DNA of 64,000 nt from Chloroflexota bacterium (lineage in GTDB: Bacteria; Chloroflexota; UBA6077; FW602-bin22; JACPRP01). The notes beneath the pieces were generated by a model. The model ran no database searches. It was not told the origin of the DNA and was given only the letters and a program-made list of their open reading frames with translations. This document shows, piece after piece, positions 47,371-56,726 of this stretch. The DNA lies in NCBI GenBank assembly GCA_023480885.1, contig JAMCWX010000011.1, positions 1 through 64,000 of the forward strand, given 5' to 3'. A program made the position numbers and the translations under genes. Numbering within the stretch: the stretch's first letter is position 1; each line of letters begins with the position of its first letter.

Positions 47371-47506
47371 CAGAACTTACGCGGTCGGGTCCGAATGAAC
47401 CGCAAAGGGCGCCAAGGACGCAAGGGCTTCGAGACACTCCTTTACGCTCTTTGCGAGCTTTGCGGTGAAATCTGGCTCCTCAAAGGCCACTGCCTAACCC
47501 CTGTGA
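47371..47506 (+). repeat. MITE-like element copy A
   Basis: Highly similar to the reverse complement of 48184-48321; related terminal inverted repeats. Confidence 0.8.
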
Positions 47507-48136
47507 CTTCGACCGGTTTTTTTGCTTCACCGTATCCAGAATTCGCTGGAGCGTGGCCGCGCGAGCGTCGAAGAAGTCGTGCTTGCTGAGTATCTTCGCG
47601 CGGAACGCCTCGTCGGTTATCTCGTCGAGGTTGTGTCTCACCGCGAGCAGGTGGGCCTCGACGGCGGAGCTAAGAAGCAACGAGCCCATCGCCAGGTCGG
47701 ACGTGGCAGGCGCATAAGCGACATCGACAATGTCGGCGGCGAGGTTGATGCAGATCATCGCGGCGCGGCCCATCGCCCCCGGGATCAACGTGGCGGTCTT
47801 TATGGCTAGCTGTACGTTCTCCTGGGTTTCCTCGCCTTTGGCGTACAGCGTTTTGGCGCGCACCAGCTTGCTATATGCCTCCGCGTCTTGCAGCACGATG
47901 TCGCGCAGCATGTTGCGCGTCCGCTCCACTCTCTCCGCCGCGCTTGCGACCCTCTCTCGATCGGCCCCGCTCGGCAGCTTGCGCTCGGTAATGCGCGCCA
48001 CCTTCACGATCAAGGCTGCGCCCACCGCCGCGGTCAGCGCGCTGCCGCTGACCCCAGCCGGCGCCACGGCCGGGGCGGAGTAAGCCTTGAGCAGGCCATC
48101 GAGGTTATATTCGTACAGGTTAAGTTGCACTGTCAC
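47480..48136 (-). CDS. cyclodeaminase/cyclohydrolase (FTCD C-terminal) family protein
   Basis: PAPGGVSGSALTAAVGAALIVKVA-like N-term (APAGVSGSALTAAVGAAL), DAEAYSKLVRAK, CINLAADIVDVAYAPATSDLAMGSLLLSSAVEAHLLAVRHNL. Confidence 0.82.
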   Translation of the reverse strand: MTVQLNLYEYNLDGLLKAYSAPAVAPAGVSGSALTAAVGAALIVKVARITERKLPSGADRERVASAAERVERTRNMLRDIVLQDAEAYSKLVRAKTLYAKGEETQENVQLAIKTATLIPGAMGRAAMICINLAADIVDVAYAPATSDLAMGSLLLSSAVEAHLLAVRHNLDEITDEAFRAKILSKHDFFDARAATLQRILDTVKQKNRSKSQGLGSGL

Positions 48137-48183
48137 GCCTCATCGCCGATCGATAGCCGCCAAAGACATCGGCGGCTATCAAT

Positions 48184-48321
48184 TACGGGAGTTACGCGGT
48201 GGTCTTTGAGGAGCCAGATTGCACCGCAAAGCTCGCAAAGAGCGCAAAGGAGTGTCTGGAAGCCCTTGCGTCCTTGGCGCCCTTGGCGGTTCATTCGGAC
48301 CCGACCGCGTGAGTCCTGTCA
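48184..48321 (-). repeat. MITE-like element copy B (inverted relative to copy A)
   Basis: Reverse complement ...CACGCGGTCGGGTCCGAATGAACCGCCAAGGGCGCCAAGGACGCAAGGGCTTCCAGACACTCCTTTGCGCTCTTTGCGAGCTTTGCGGTGCAATCTGGCTCCTCAAAG... closely matches copy A. Confidence 0.8.
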
Positions 48322-48479
48322 ATTAGTATAGCATCGGGGAAGCGAAGAGCGCCATATTTTCGAGGAAAGCGACACGCCCAGCGGGCAGCGCCGGGCGTGT
48401 CGAAGATCGAGAGAACTTTGCGGTATGGCGTCAACAAAGCCCTCCTCTAGCACTCTGATGACGCCGAATCCGCACAAAC

Positions 48480-49931
48480 CTAAATGTCGTAATACAGGAA
48501 GAACTCATAAGGATGCGGCCGCAGGGCCACCTGTTCGAGCTCACGCTCGCGCTTATAGCCGATCCACGTCTCGATCAGGTCCCTGGTGAACACGTCGCCT
48601 TTCAGCAGGAAGGCGTGGTCCGCTTCCAGCGCTTCGAGCACTTCGCCCAGCGAGCCTGGGGTCGACTTGATCTTGGCTGCCTCTTTCGCCGGAAGCTCGT
48701 ACAGGTCTTCGTCGATGGGTGCCGGTGGCTCGATGTGGTTCTGGACGCCATCCAGGCCGGCCATCAGCAGCGCCGCGAACGTCAGGTAAGGGTTGCTGCT
48801 CGGGTCGGGCGGACGGAACTCGATGCGCTTCGATTTCGGGCTGGTCGAGTACATGGGAATTCGCACGCAGGCGCTGCGGTTGCGCTGTGAGTACACGAGA
48901 TTGATCGGTGCCTCGTAGCCCGGAACCAGACGACGATAGGAATTGGTCGTCGGCGCCGCGAAGGCCAGAATGGCCGGGGCGTGCTTCAGCAGGCCGCCGA
49001 TGTACCACCTGGCGGTATTGCTGAGCAGGGCGTAGCCGTTCTCGTCGTAGAACAGGTTGACGCCGTCTTTCCAAAGGCTCTGGTGCGTGTGCATGCCCGA
49101 TCCGTTGTCCTGGAAAAGCGGCTTGGGCATGAACGTGGCCGTGTAGCCGTGCTGAACGCAAACGTTCTTGATGATGTACTTGAACAGCATCACCTGGTCG
49201 GCCATCTTGGTGAGCGTGTCGAATCTCATGTCGATCTCGGCCTGGCCGGCTGTGGCTACCTCGTGATGGTGAACCTCGACGTTGATCCCAGCCTTGAGCA
49301 TGGTCAACATGATCTCGGAGCGAAGGTCCTGCAGTTTATCGGTCGGCGGCACGGGGAAGTAGCCTTCCTTGTAGCGCGGCCTGTATCCCAGATTTGGCTT
49401 GCCGCCATTGGCCCCGCTGTTCCAAACGCCTTCTTCCGAATCGATGAAGTAGTAGCCGCTGTGACTCGTCTGATCGAAGCGAATGTCGTTGAAGATGTAG
49501 AACTCAGCCTCAGGTCCCCAGTAGCTCAGGTCGGCGACGCCCGTCTGCACCAGGTATTCCTCGGCCTTCCTGGCCACGTATCTGGGGTCTCTCGAGTATG
49601 CCTCGCGCGTCATCGGATCGACGATGTCGCAGATTAAGCTGAGTGTCGGAACCTTGAGCACGGGATCCACCACAGCCGTGGTAGGATCGGGCATGAGGAG
49701 CATATCACTCTCGTGAATCTTCTTGAATCCGCGAATGCTGGACCCATCGAAGCCGATCCCTTCCGCGAACAGGTCTTCTGTGAGGTCCTTAACAGGTATC
49801 GAAAAATGCTGCCAGAGGCCAGGGAGGTCGACGAACTTGAAGTCCACTACCTGAACTCCAACCTCCCCCGCTCGATCGATGACCTCCCTGGCCTCGGCTC
49901 GCGCTGTAGCTCTCTCCAGTGCTTGTACCAC
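48480..49931 (-). CDS. glnA: glutamine synthetase type I
   Basis: VQVVDFKFVDLPGLWQHFSIPV, EGIGFDGSSIRGFKKIHESDMLLMPD, GSGMHTHQSLWKDG, PNPYLTFAALLMAGLDG-like. Confidence 0.96.
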   Translation of the reverse strand: MVQALERATARAEAREVIDRAGEVGVQVVDFKFVDLPGLWQHFSIPVKDLTEDLFAEGIGFDGSSIRGFKKIHESDMLLMPDPTTAVVDPVLKVPTLSLICDIVDPMTREAYSRDPRYVARKAEEYLVQTGVADLSYWGPEAEFYIFNDIRFDQTSHSGYYFIDSEEGVWNSGANGGKPNLGYRPRYKEGYFPVPPTDKLQDLRSEIMLTMLKAGINVEVHHHEVATAGQAEIDMRFDTLTKMADQVMLFKYIIKNVCVQHGYTATFMPKPLFQDNGSGMHTHQSLWKDGVNLFYDENGYALLSNTARWYIGGLLKHAPAILAFAAPTTNSYRRLVPGYEAPINLVYSQRNRSACVRIPMYSTSPKSKRIEFRPPDPSSNPYLTFAALLMAGLDGVQNHIEPPAPIDEDLYELPAKEAAKIKSTPGSLGEVLEALEADHAFLLKGDVFTRDLIETWIGYKRERELEQVALRPHPYEFFLYYDI

Positions 49932-49974
49932 TTCCGCACCATCCTTTCCGCAGAGTTAGTTACTTACGTGAGAA

Positions 49975-50015
49975 TATAAAAGGCGTGCAGTTGAGGTGTC
50001 TACGTGCTGCACGCC
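49975..50015 (-). terminator. intrinsic terminator GGCGTGCAG...CTGCACGCCTTTTATATT
   Basis: 9-bp perfect stem followed by a T-rich tract on the minus strand, downstream of the DUF362 gene. Confidence 0.6.
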
Positions 50016-50051
50016 AATTTAGGCAACGTCCAGTTTGTGCAAATGGTACAA

Positions 50052-51167
50052 TCAACCGGGCCTGAGGATATCCATTATGCTCGCCGCCAGTTGTGCGCTT
50101 TCATCATCGCCAGTGACGAACTCGATTTTCTGCGGTGAGTCGATGCCAAGCTTCAGTTCCACCGCGCGGGCGATCTGTTCCTGTTTGAAGATTGGGCCGC
50201 GGCTCACCTCAGGAGTGGTGCCGAACTTGCGCAAGATAGCCACGCCTGCGGCGTCGATGGCTATCCTGTCAGTACCGGCGAGCACTGTTTCGGGGCGCAC
50301 GCGCCGGCCATTGTCCGGGCCGCCGTCGGCGAATGCCTCCACCGCGTCCATTACGATCAGGTCAGGCTTGTAGGCGACGTTGATCTCGGCGATCATCAGC
50401 CTGTGATAGGGCGAGCCGTGCATTTCTTTCATGTAGTCGTGGTCGACGCCAGGCACTCGTCTTGCGACCATACCAACAGCGTTCTTGAGCGAGAGCGTGA
50501 AGTGCCCGCCAAAGCGATGCGTCTTCAAACAGCACGTCTGGACGACGCTCTCGGCGTTGGCATAGACGCCAGCAACGTACAGGACATCCTGCCAGTGGCT
50601 GCCCTCCAGTTTGATCGGCGTCCAATCCTCTCGCTTCAATTCGTCCAGCACGATCACGTCGAAGCCAAGCCCGCGACCCATCTCGAAGATGCCCTTCTGC
50701 TCCATTACCGCTCGGGTGTTGCCCATTCCACTCCGGTCGGCCACAGTGATCTTCCTGGCCCCGAGAGATTTCAGTTCCTCGACCATCGCCTGCAGCGTGT
50801 CGTTATGGGTGGAGCCTGGGGCGGGATCGGCGCTGTTAAAGTTCGGCTTCAGCGCTACTGCCTTTCCTCTGATGGGCAGTGCTCCCAATAAGCTGATGGC
50901 CTTCCTCACGCCTTCGGCTCTATCGGCGGTTTTCACAAGGGCAATGCGTGACATTCCGCTCTCCTTTTGCTCCATGCTGGCAGTGGTCACGAGCTGGGTG
51001 GGCGTTGGCTGAATCGTAGGGCGAGCGGGCGGCTCTTCGGTGGGCGTTGCCGTTGGGACGATGGTTTCTTCAGGCGGCCCGCCCGGTCCGATCACCTCAA
51101 CAAGCTCGGCAACCCCAAGCAATCCGCCAGCAGCCAGGATGGCTTTGATGAATTTCCTTCTGTCCAT
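50052..51167 (-). CDS. DUF362 domain-containing protein with Tat-like signal
   Basis: MDRRKFIKAILAAGGLLG; VALKPNFNSADPAPGSTHNDTLQAMVEELKSLGARKITVADRSGMG...TCCLKTHRFGGHFTLSLKNAVGMV. Confidence 0.82.
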   Translation of the reverse strand: MDRRKFIKAILAAGGLLGVAELVEVIGPGGPPEETIVPTATPTEEPPARPTIQPTPTQLVTTASMEQKESGMSRIALVKTADRAEGVRKAISLLGALPIRGKAVALKPNFNSADPAPGSTHNDTLQAMVEELKSLGARKITVADRSGMGNTRAVMEQKGIFEMGRGLGFDVIVLDELKREDWTPIKLEGSHWQDVLYVAGVYANAESVVQTCCLKTHRFGGHFTLSLKNAVGMVARRVPGVDHDYMKEMHGSPYHRLMIAEINVAYKPDLIVMDAVEAFADGGPDNGRRVRPETVLAGTDRIAIDAAGVAILRKFGTTPEVSRGPIFKQEQIARAVELKLGIDSPQKIEFVTGDDESAQLAASIMDILRPG

Positions 51168-51186
51168 TGGAGGATTGCCTATTCGC

Positions 51187-52914
51187 TCAACTCCCTGCTA
51201 TCTTTCTCTTCTCTTCCTCAACCAGCACCCGGCGCAACACCTTGCCGACGAGGGTCTTGGGCAGTTCCGTGCGGAACTCCACCAGGGTGGGAACCTTGTA
51301 CTTGGCCATCTTTCCACGGCAGTACTCGATGATCTCCTCTTCGGTCGCCGTTTCGCCTGCTTTGAGCACCACGTAGACTTTCACGGTCTCACCGCGGTAC
51401 TTGTCCGGCACGCCAGCCGCCACTGCTTCCCTGACCTTGGGGTGTGCATAGAGCACTTCCTCGATGTCACGCGGGTAGATATTGTAGCCGCCAGCGATGA
51501 TCATATCTTTCTTTCGGTCGACGATGTAGAAAAAGCCGTCTTCGTCCATCTTGCCGATGTCGCCGGTATGTAGCCATCCGTCGCGCAGCACGTTGCGGGT
51601 CTCGTCTTCTTTGTTCCAGTAACCCTTCATCACCTGAGGCCCGCGCACTGCTATCTCGCCAACTTCCCCGACGCCCAGTTCGCGCGTTCCCGTCTCCACG
51701 TCCACAACTTTCACCTCGACGTCAGGAAAGGGGAGGCCGATGCTGCCCACCTTGCGAAGGCCGTAGATAGGATTGCAGTGCAGAACAGGAGAGGCTTCTG
51801 TGAGGCCATAGCCTTCCACCAGCTTGCCTCCCGTCAGCGCCTCGAAGCGCTGTTGGACTTCGACTGGCAGCGGCGCTGCGCCACTGAGGCAGGCCCTAAT
51901 GGACTTCACATCGTACCTGGCGATCTGGGGATGATTGTTGATGGCCACGTACATCGTCGGCACGCCAGGGAAGATAGTTGGCCTGTGCTTGTTGATGGAA
52001 ACCAACACTTCTTTCAGATCGAAGCGTGGCAACAGCAGCAAAGTGGCGGCAATGCGCATGCCCAGGTTCATCGCCGTGGTCATTCCGTACACGTGGAAGA
52101 AGGGGAGCGCGCAGAGTATCACCTCCGCCCCGTCCTTGATATCGGTTAGCCAGGCGGCAGTTTGGATGGTGTTGGCGACGAGATTGCGGTGCGTCAGCAT
52201 CGCCCCTTTGGACAGGCCCGTCGTCCCACCCGTGTACTGGAATAACGCGATGTCGTCTGGCGAGACTTCTGCCTCGTAGGTGCGACCGGCATGCTGCTGA
52301 AGCAGATCGAGAAGGAGATAGTTGCCGGGGGATTTGTCGACCTCGACCCGATGTCCTTCTTTTTTCTCCTTCGCCAGCGTGAACAGGAAGCGTGTCAGCG
52401 GCGGGAAGTAGTCTTTGATATTGCTGACGATGACGTTCTTCACTTGAGTCTTGGGCTGAACCTTCTTCACGAGAGAGTAGAACTTGGTCAGCGTGACTAC
52501 GGTCTGGGCGCCGGCGTCGGCGAGCTGGTGTTGCAGCTCAGCCTCGACGTAAAGCGGGTTTGTGGGTACGACGATGGCTCCGGCCTTCAACGCGCCGTAA
52601 TAGGCAATGACGTCCTGGGGGCAATTCGGCAGCAACAGCGCTACCCTATCTCCCTTCCTGACTCCCAGGCTTGCCAGGGCTGATGCAAAGGCACTGGCTG
52701 AATCGTCGAGCTGGCGGTAGGTCAGTTTAGCGCCGAAAAACATCGCGGCTATGTTATCTGGATACTTCCGGGCGCTGTCTTCGAGGAAACGATGCAGGGG
52801 GATGGCAGGGTAGTCGATGGTTTGGGGCGCCGCCTTCTCGTAGTGCTTCAGCCAAGGCTTGGCTCGCATCGGGGGTTGCTCCAGGTTGATCGCCTCTGTG
52901 TCCCTGGTCTCCAT
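51187..52914 (-). CDS. long-chain acyl-CoA synthetase (AMP-forming)
   Basis: LFQYTGGTTGLSKGAMLTHRNLVAN, GYGLTEASPVLHCNP, GWLHTGDIGKMDEDGFFYIVDRKKDMIIAGGYNIYPR. Confidence 0.93.
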   Translation of the reverse strand: METRDTEAINLEQPPMRAKPWLKHYEKAAPQTIDYPAIPLHRFLEDSARKYPDNIAAMFFGAKLTYRQLDDSASAFASALASLGVRKGDRVALLLPNCPQDVIAYYGALKAGAIVVPTNPLYVEAELQHQLADAGAQTVVTLTKFYSLVKKVQPKTQVKNVIVSNIKDYFPPLTRFLFTLAKEKKEGHRVEVDKSPGNYLLLDLLQQHAGRTYEAEVSPDDIALFQYTGGTTGLSKGAMLTHRNLVANTIQTAAWLTDIKDGAEVILCALPFFHVYGMTTAMNLGMRIAATLLLLPRFDLKEVLVSINKHRPTIFPGVPTMYVAINNHPQIARYDVKSIRACLSGAAPLPVEVQQRFEALTGGKLVEGYGLTEASPVLHCNPIYGLRKVGSIGLPFPDVEVKVVDVETGTRELGVGEVGEIAVRGPQVMKGYWNKEDETRNVLRDGWLHTGDIGKMDEDGFFYIVDRKKDMIIAGGYNIYPRDIEEVLYAHPKVREAVAAGVPDKYRGETVKVYVVLKAGETATEEEIIEYCRGKMAKYKVPTLVEFRTELPKTLVGKVLRRVLVEEEKRKIAGS

Positions 52915-52950
52915 CTGGCTTCCTCCTGATCGGATTTTTGGGGAGTCGAT

Positions 52951-53024
52951 TGACAGGAGTTACGCAGTGGCCTTTCAGGAGCCCTTTGCAGTTGACGGGT
53001 GCCTAACTCGCGTAAGTCCTGTCA
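52951..53024. repeat. MITE-like element copy C (internally deleted, 74 bp)
   Basis: TIRs TGACAGGAGTTACGC / TGACAGGACTTACGC; left flank matches copies A and B. Confidence 0.75.
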
Positions 53025-53057
53025 CTTAACTGCTCTGCGGTGCAATCCAGTTGAGGG

Positions 53058-53363
53058 CTAGGACGCATAGTCGTGGAAGCCTTTGCCGGTCTTGACCCCA
53101 AGCCTGTTTTCCTCCACCATCTGCTGGAGGAGAGCAGGTGGGGCAAACCTGGCGCCATGCCTGGCTGAGAGAGCTTTGAGCTTCCAGAATATCGCGTCCA
53201 GGCCAACGCTGTCGGCCCAGGCCAGAGGCCCTTCCTTCAGCCCCGCTCCAATGCGCATCGCCAGATCGATATCCTTCGCCGGGGCAATTCCCTCTTCAAG
53301 ACAGTGGCAGGCCTCGATGAACTGGGCAAAGATGAAGCGGTCGATTAAATCCTGCTTATCCAT
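53058..53363 (-). CDS. stand-alone 3-hydroxyacyl-CoA dehydrogenase C-terminal domain
   Basis: IGAGLKEGPLAWADSVGLDAIFWKL...ENRLGVKTGKGFHDY. Confidence 0.8.
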   Translation of the reverse strand: MDKQDLIDRFIFAQFIEACHCLEEGIAPAKDIDLAMRIGAGLKEGPLAWADSVGLDAIFWKLKALSARHGARFAPPALLQQMVEENRLGVKTGKGFHDYAS

Positions 53364-53373
53364 GTTTATCTCC

Positions 53374-54225
53374 CTATGCCGTGTGCGTGTAAAACCCCTG
53401 GCCGGTCTTCACGCCGAGATGATTGGCCTCGACGAGCCTGGCCAGGCTTTCGGGCACGTGGAAGCGGTCTCCGTAAGCGGCCTCCAGCGTCTTTGCCACG
53501 TGATAGACCACGTCGAGCCCCAGCATATCGGCCAGCAGGAACGGCCCCACGGGCAGGCCAGCGGCCTGGCGCAGCACGGCATCGATCTCTTCCGGCGAAG
53601 CGCCACTTTCCTCCTGGACGCGCAGCAACTCCGCCATCCCTGCCATCAAGATGCGGTTGACCAGGAATCCCGGGCACTCCTTGACCCGCACGGGAATCTT
53701 GCGCAGCGACTGGGCGAACTCCATAGCTGTGGCAGCCGTTTCCTCGCTGGTTTGGCTTCCGGGGATGACTTCGACGAGCTTCATGACGCTGGCCGGGTTG
53801 AAGAAGTGGAAGCCGACGATTTTATCGGGTCGCTTCGTCGCCGAGGCCATCTCTGAGATGGAGAGCGCAGAGGTGTTGCTGGCGAGGATGGTCTGCCCTG
53901 GGCAGACCTGGTCCAGCTCCGCAAAGACCGCTTTCTTGATCTCGATTCTCTCCGGCACGGCCTCGACGACGAAATCGACGTCGCCGAAATCGTCGAAGGT
54001 AGTGGCCGGGATCACGAGGTCCATCTTATTGCGCATCTCTTGAGGGGTCATCTTGCCGCGCTTTACGCGCTCGGCGTAGATGCCCTCAATGCGCTTCAGC
54101 CCCTTGGCGACCATTGCGTCGTCGAGGTCTTTAAGCACAACGGGTAGCTCGCTGGCGGAGATCACCTCGGCGATCTCCGCGCCCATCGCCCCCGCGCCGA
54201 CAACGGCTGCTTTGAAGATGTACAT
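53374..54225 (-). CDS. 3-hydroxyacyl/3-hydroxybutyryl-CoA dehydrogenase
   Basis: AAVVGAGAMGAEIAEVISASELPVVLKDL...LASNTSALSISEMASATKRPDKIVGFHFFNPASVMKLVEVI. Confidence 0.93.
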   Translation of the reverse strand: MYIFKAAVVGAGAMGAEIAEVISASELPVVLKDLDDAMVAKGLKRIEGIYAERVKRGKMTPQEMRNKMDLVIPATTFDDFGDVDFVVEAVPERIEIKKAVFAELDQVCPGQTILASNTSALSISEMASATKRPDKIVGFHFFNPASVMKLVEVIPGSQTSEETAATAMEFAQSLRKIPVRVKECPGFLVNRILMAGMAELLRVQEESGASPEEIDAVLRQAAGLPVGPFLLADMLGLDVVYHVAKTLEAAYGDRFHVPESLARLVEANHLGVKTGQGFYTHTA

Positions 54226-54322
54226 GTGCAGTGCTCCTCAGCGCCTTTGTATTACCACCGGCCCACTGCCCCTACAAAGGATGTAGGGCTATTTAGGGCA
54301 CGATGGCTCACGCCCTTACCAA

Positions 54323-55501
54323 CTAGCGTCTCTCTATCACCATAGATCCGCCCTGGCCACCGCCGATACACATAGTTACCAGCCCGAGGGCCAGGCTGCG
54401 CTCGATCATCTCGTACAGGAGCGTCACCGTCAATCGAACGCCTGTGGCGCCGATGGGATGTCCCAGCGCTATGGCGCCGCCGTTGACGTTGGTGATCGAC
54501 CTGTCCAGTTCCATTAGCTTCTCCACTGCCAGATACTGGGCGGCGAAAGCCTCGTTGAGCTCGATGAGCCGAATATCTTCGAGTTTCAACCCTGCTTTTC
54601 TCAGGGCGATGGGGGTCGAGACTGCCGGTCCAATGCCCATGTAGGCAGGGTCGACGCCGGCATAAGCATACGAGCGGATGTAAGCCATTGGCTGGAGGCC
54701 GAGATCTCTGGCCTTACCCTCGCTCATCAAGAGCACGGCCGCCCCCGCGTCGTTTAGCGGGCAGGAGTTGCCAGGGGTGACGGTGCCGTTTTTCTTGAAG
54801 ATCGTGGGATAGAGCGCCAGCTTCTGCAGGGACAATCCTGCCTGGGGCGACTCGTCGTTGATCACGGTCTCGGTCTCGCCACCCCGTTTGGGCAACTGGA
54901 CGGGAACGATCTCGTCCTTGAACTTGCCCATCCGTACCGCGCGAAACGCCCGGCTGTGACTCTCGACGGCGAACCTGTCCTGCTCTTCGCGGCTGATGGC
55001 GTACTTCTCGGCGACGTTTTCGGCCGTCTCGCCCATTATCAGGCCGCTAACAGGGTCGGTCAGGCCGCTCCAGATACCATCGTAGATCGTACCGTGCTGC
55101 AGTCTGTAGCCCCAGCGCGCGCCGACGAGCATATAAGGGGCCTGGCTCAGGTTCTCGACTCCTGCGGCCAGGATCACGTCGGCATCGCCAGCTTTTATCT
55201 GTTGCGCGGCGGAGGTGATGGCCTGCAGGCCCGATGCGCAGTTGCGCTGCACGGAGAAGGCGGGGATGTGCTCGGGGATGCCGGCCATCAGCGCGATGAC
55301 GCGCGCCACGTTGGCCGCGTCGAATGGCTGGCCGCCGGCGCCGACGATCACCTCGTCGATGATGTCGGCGTCGATCCCCGCGCGGCGGATAACTTCCTGG
55401 ACGACGACCTTGCCCAGCTCGACGGCGGGAAAGTCGCGGTACACGCCGCCAAACGCGCCGACAGGCGTGCGGCAGCCGGCTACAATAACAACTTCTTTCA
55501 T
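54323..55501 (-). CDS. acetyl-CoA C-acyltransferase (thiolase)
   Basis: VIVAGCRTPVGAFGG, SVQRNCASGLQAITSAAQQI, NVNGGAIALGHPIGATGVR, CIGGGQGGSMV. Confidence 0.94.
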   Translation of the reverse strand: MKEVVIVAGCRTPVGAFGGVYRDFPAVELGKVVVQEVIRRAGIDADIIDEVIVGAGGQPFDAANVARVIALMAGIPEHIPAFSVQRNCASGLQAITSAAQQIKAGDADVILAAGVENLSQAPYMLVGARWGYRLQHGTIYDGIWSGLTDPVSGLIMGETAENVAEKYAISREEQDRFAVESHSRAFRAVRMGKFKDEIVPVQLPKRGGETETVINDESPQAGLSLQKLALYPTIFKKNGTVTPGNSCPLNDAGAAVLLMSEGKARDLGLQPMAYIRSYAYAGVDPAYMGIGPAVSTPIALRKAGLKLEDIRLIELNEAFAAQYLAVEKLMELDRSITNVNGGAIALGHPIGATGVRLTVTLLYEMIERSLALGLVTMCIGGGQGGSMVIERR

Positions 55502-55611
55502 AGTGTACCCATCATACCACAATCCACCGACCAGTCAACATGTGTAATTTGATTGCGCAAAGAATAGCAAATTGGTAAACTATCTGCATCCCCTGTTGGA
55601 AAGGTGTAGGA

Positions 55612-55817
55612 ATGGCGCGTGTTCTCGCTGCCAACCCAGTTGCCGAAGAAGGAATAGAGCCGCTTCGCTAGGGCTAAGCAACGTCGTCGTCACGCCACAC
55701 TTGGGCGCATCCACGAAAGAGGCGCAGGTCAACGTCGCCATAGAGCTGTTGGAAGAGATTCGCAAGATCGACGGCGTCGAAGACCTCAAATTCGTCGATC
55801 TCGGCGACCGTCCGTAA
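55612..55817 (+). pseudogene. internally deleted serA (D-3-phosphoglycerate dehydrogenase) remnant
   Basis: MARVLAANPVAEEGIEPLR(stop) followed in another frame by GLSNVVVTPHLGASTKEAQVNVAIELLEEI. Confidence 0.65.
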
Positions 55818-55823
55818 ACCAGG

Positions 55824-56648
55824 ATGAAGAAAGCAGGATCGGTACATCCCAGAAACGCTCTCAACGAGCTTGCCGGCAACGAATGGCTCTTCTTCACGAA
55901 GTCTGTGTTGCAGACTTCGTATCCATCCGCTTACGGCCATCACCTGCGCAAGCAGCACGGTGCCAACAAGCCGCCCCAGCTAATGAAGCACATCATCGAG
56001 TTCTTCACCAAGCCAGGCCAAACGGTGCTCGATCCCTTCTGCGGCGTAGGCGGCACGCTCGTCGGCGCGAGCCTCTGCCGACGAATCGCCACGGGCATTG
56101 ACATAAACGAGCGCTGGCTGGCGATTTACGAGCAGGTGTGTCGCGAGGAAAACCTGCTTGCCCAGGAGGTCATTCACGGCGATTGTCTCGAAGTAATGGC
56201 CCAGATGGCCGAGCAGGGGCGAGCCTTCGATTTCGTGGTGACCGATCCGCCGTATTCCATTGCCCTCGAAAAGACGATGTGCGACGGCACCTACGACATT
56301 CAGCACCGGCGCACCGATTTCGACAGCTTTTCGGACCACCCTCGCGACCTTCGTAACTTACCGAGCTTCGCCCAGTTCTACGATGCCGTCGAGCGCTCGG
56401 CACAGGCAGTTCGCACGCTGCTCAGGCCCGAGAGCTATTTTGTGGTCATCCTGCGTGACTCTTACCAGAACGGAGAATACATTATGGCCTCGTACGAGAT
56501 CAGCGAGCGGATCAAGAGGGCAGGCTTCGTCATGAAGGGAATCAAGATCTGGTACGGCACTGGCTCCCGAGTAAGGCCTTACGGGTATCCCTACACTTAC
56601 GTGCCTAACATCGTCCACCAGAATATCCTTATTTTCAAGGCCCGCTAG
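55824..56648 (+). CDS. site-specific DNA methyltransferase (N4/N6-amino type), orphan
   Basis: TVLDPFCGVGGTLVGASLCRRIATGIDIN, FVVTDPPYSIAL. Confidence 0.85.
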   Translation: MKKAGSVHPRNALNELAGNEWLFFTKSVLQTSYPSAYGHHLRKQHGANKPPQLMKHIIEFFTKPGQTVLDPFCGVGGTLVGASLCRRIATGIDINERWLAIYEQVCREENLLAQEVIHGDCLEVMAQMAEQGRAFDFVVTDPPYSIALEKTMCDGTYDIQHRRTDFDSFSDHPRDLRNLPSFAQFYDAVERSAQAVRTLLRPESYFVVILRDSYQNGEYIMASYEISERIKRAGFVMKGIKIWYGTGSRVRPYGYPYTYVPNIVHQNILIFKAR

Positions 56649-56726
56649 AGTTGCTGTCGTTTCGACTTGACTTAGCGCGCAAAATCGCTATGATTATGCG
56701 CGTAGCCAGCAGCACAATTACCGGAG

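Noticed and set aside
50038-50050. GGTACAAT promoter-like string downstream of the DUF362 gene
   Set aside because: On the plus strand it points into the 3' end of a minus-strand gene with no downstream plus-strand CDS.
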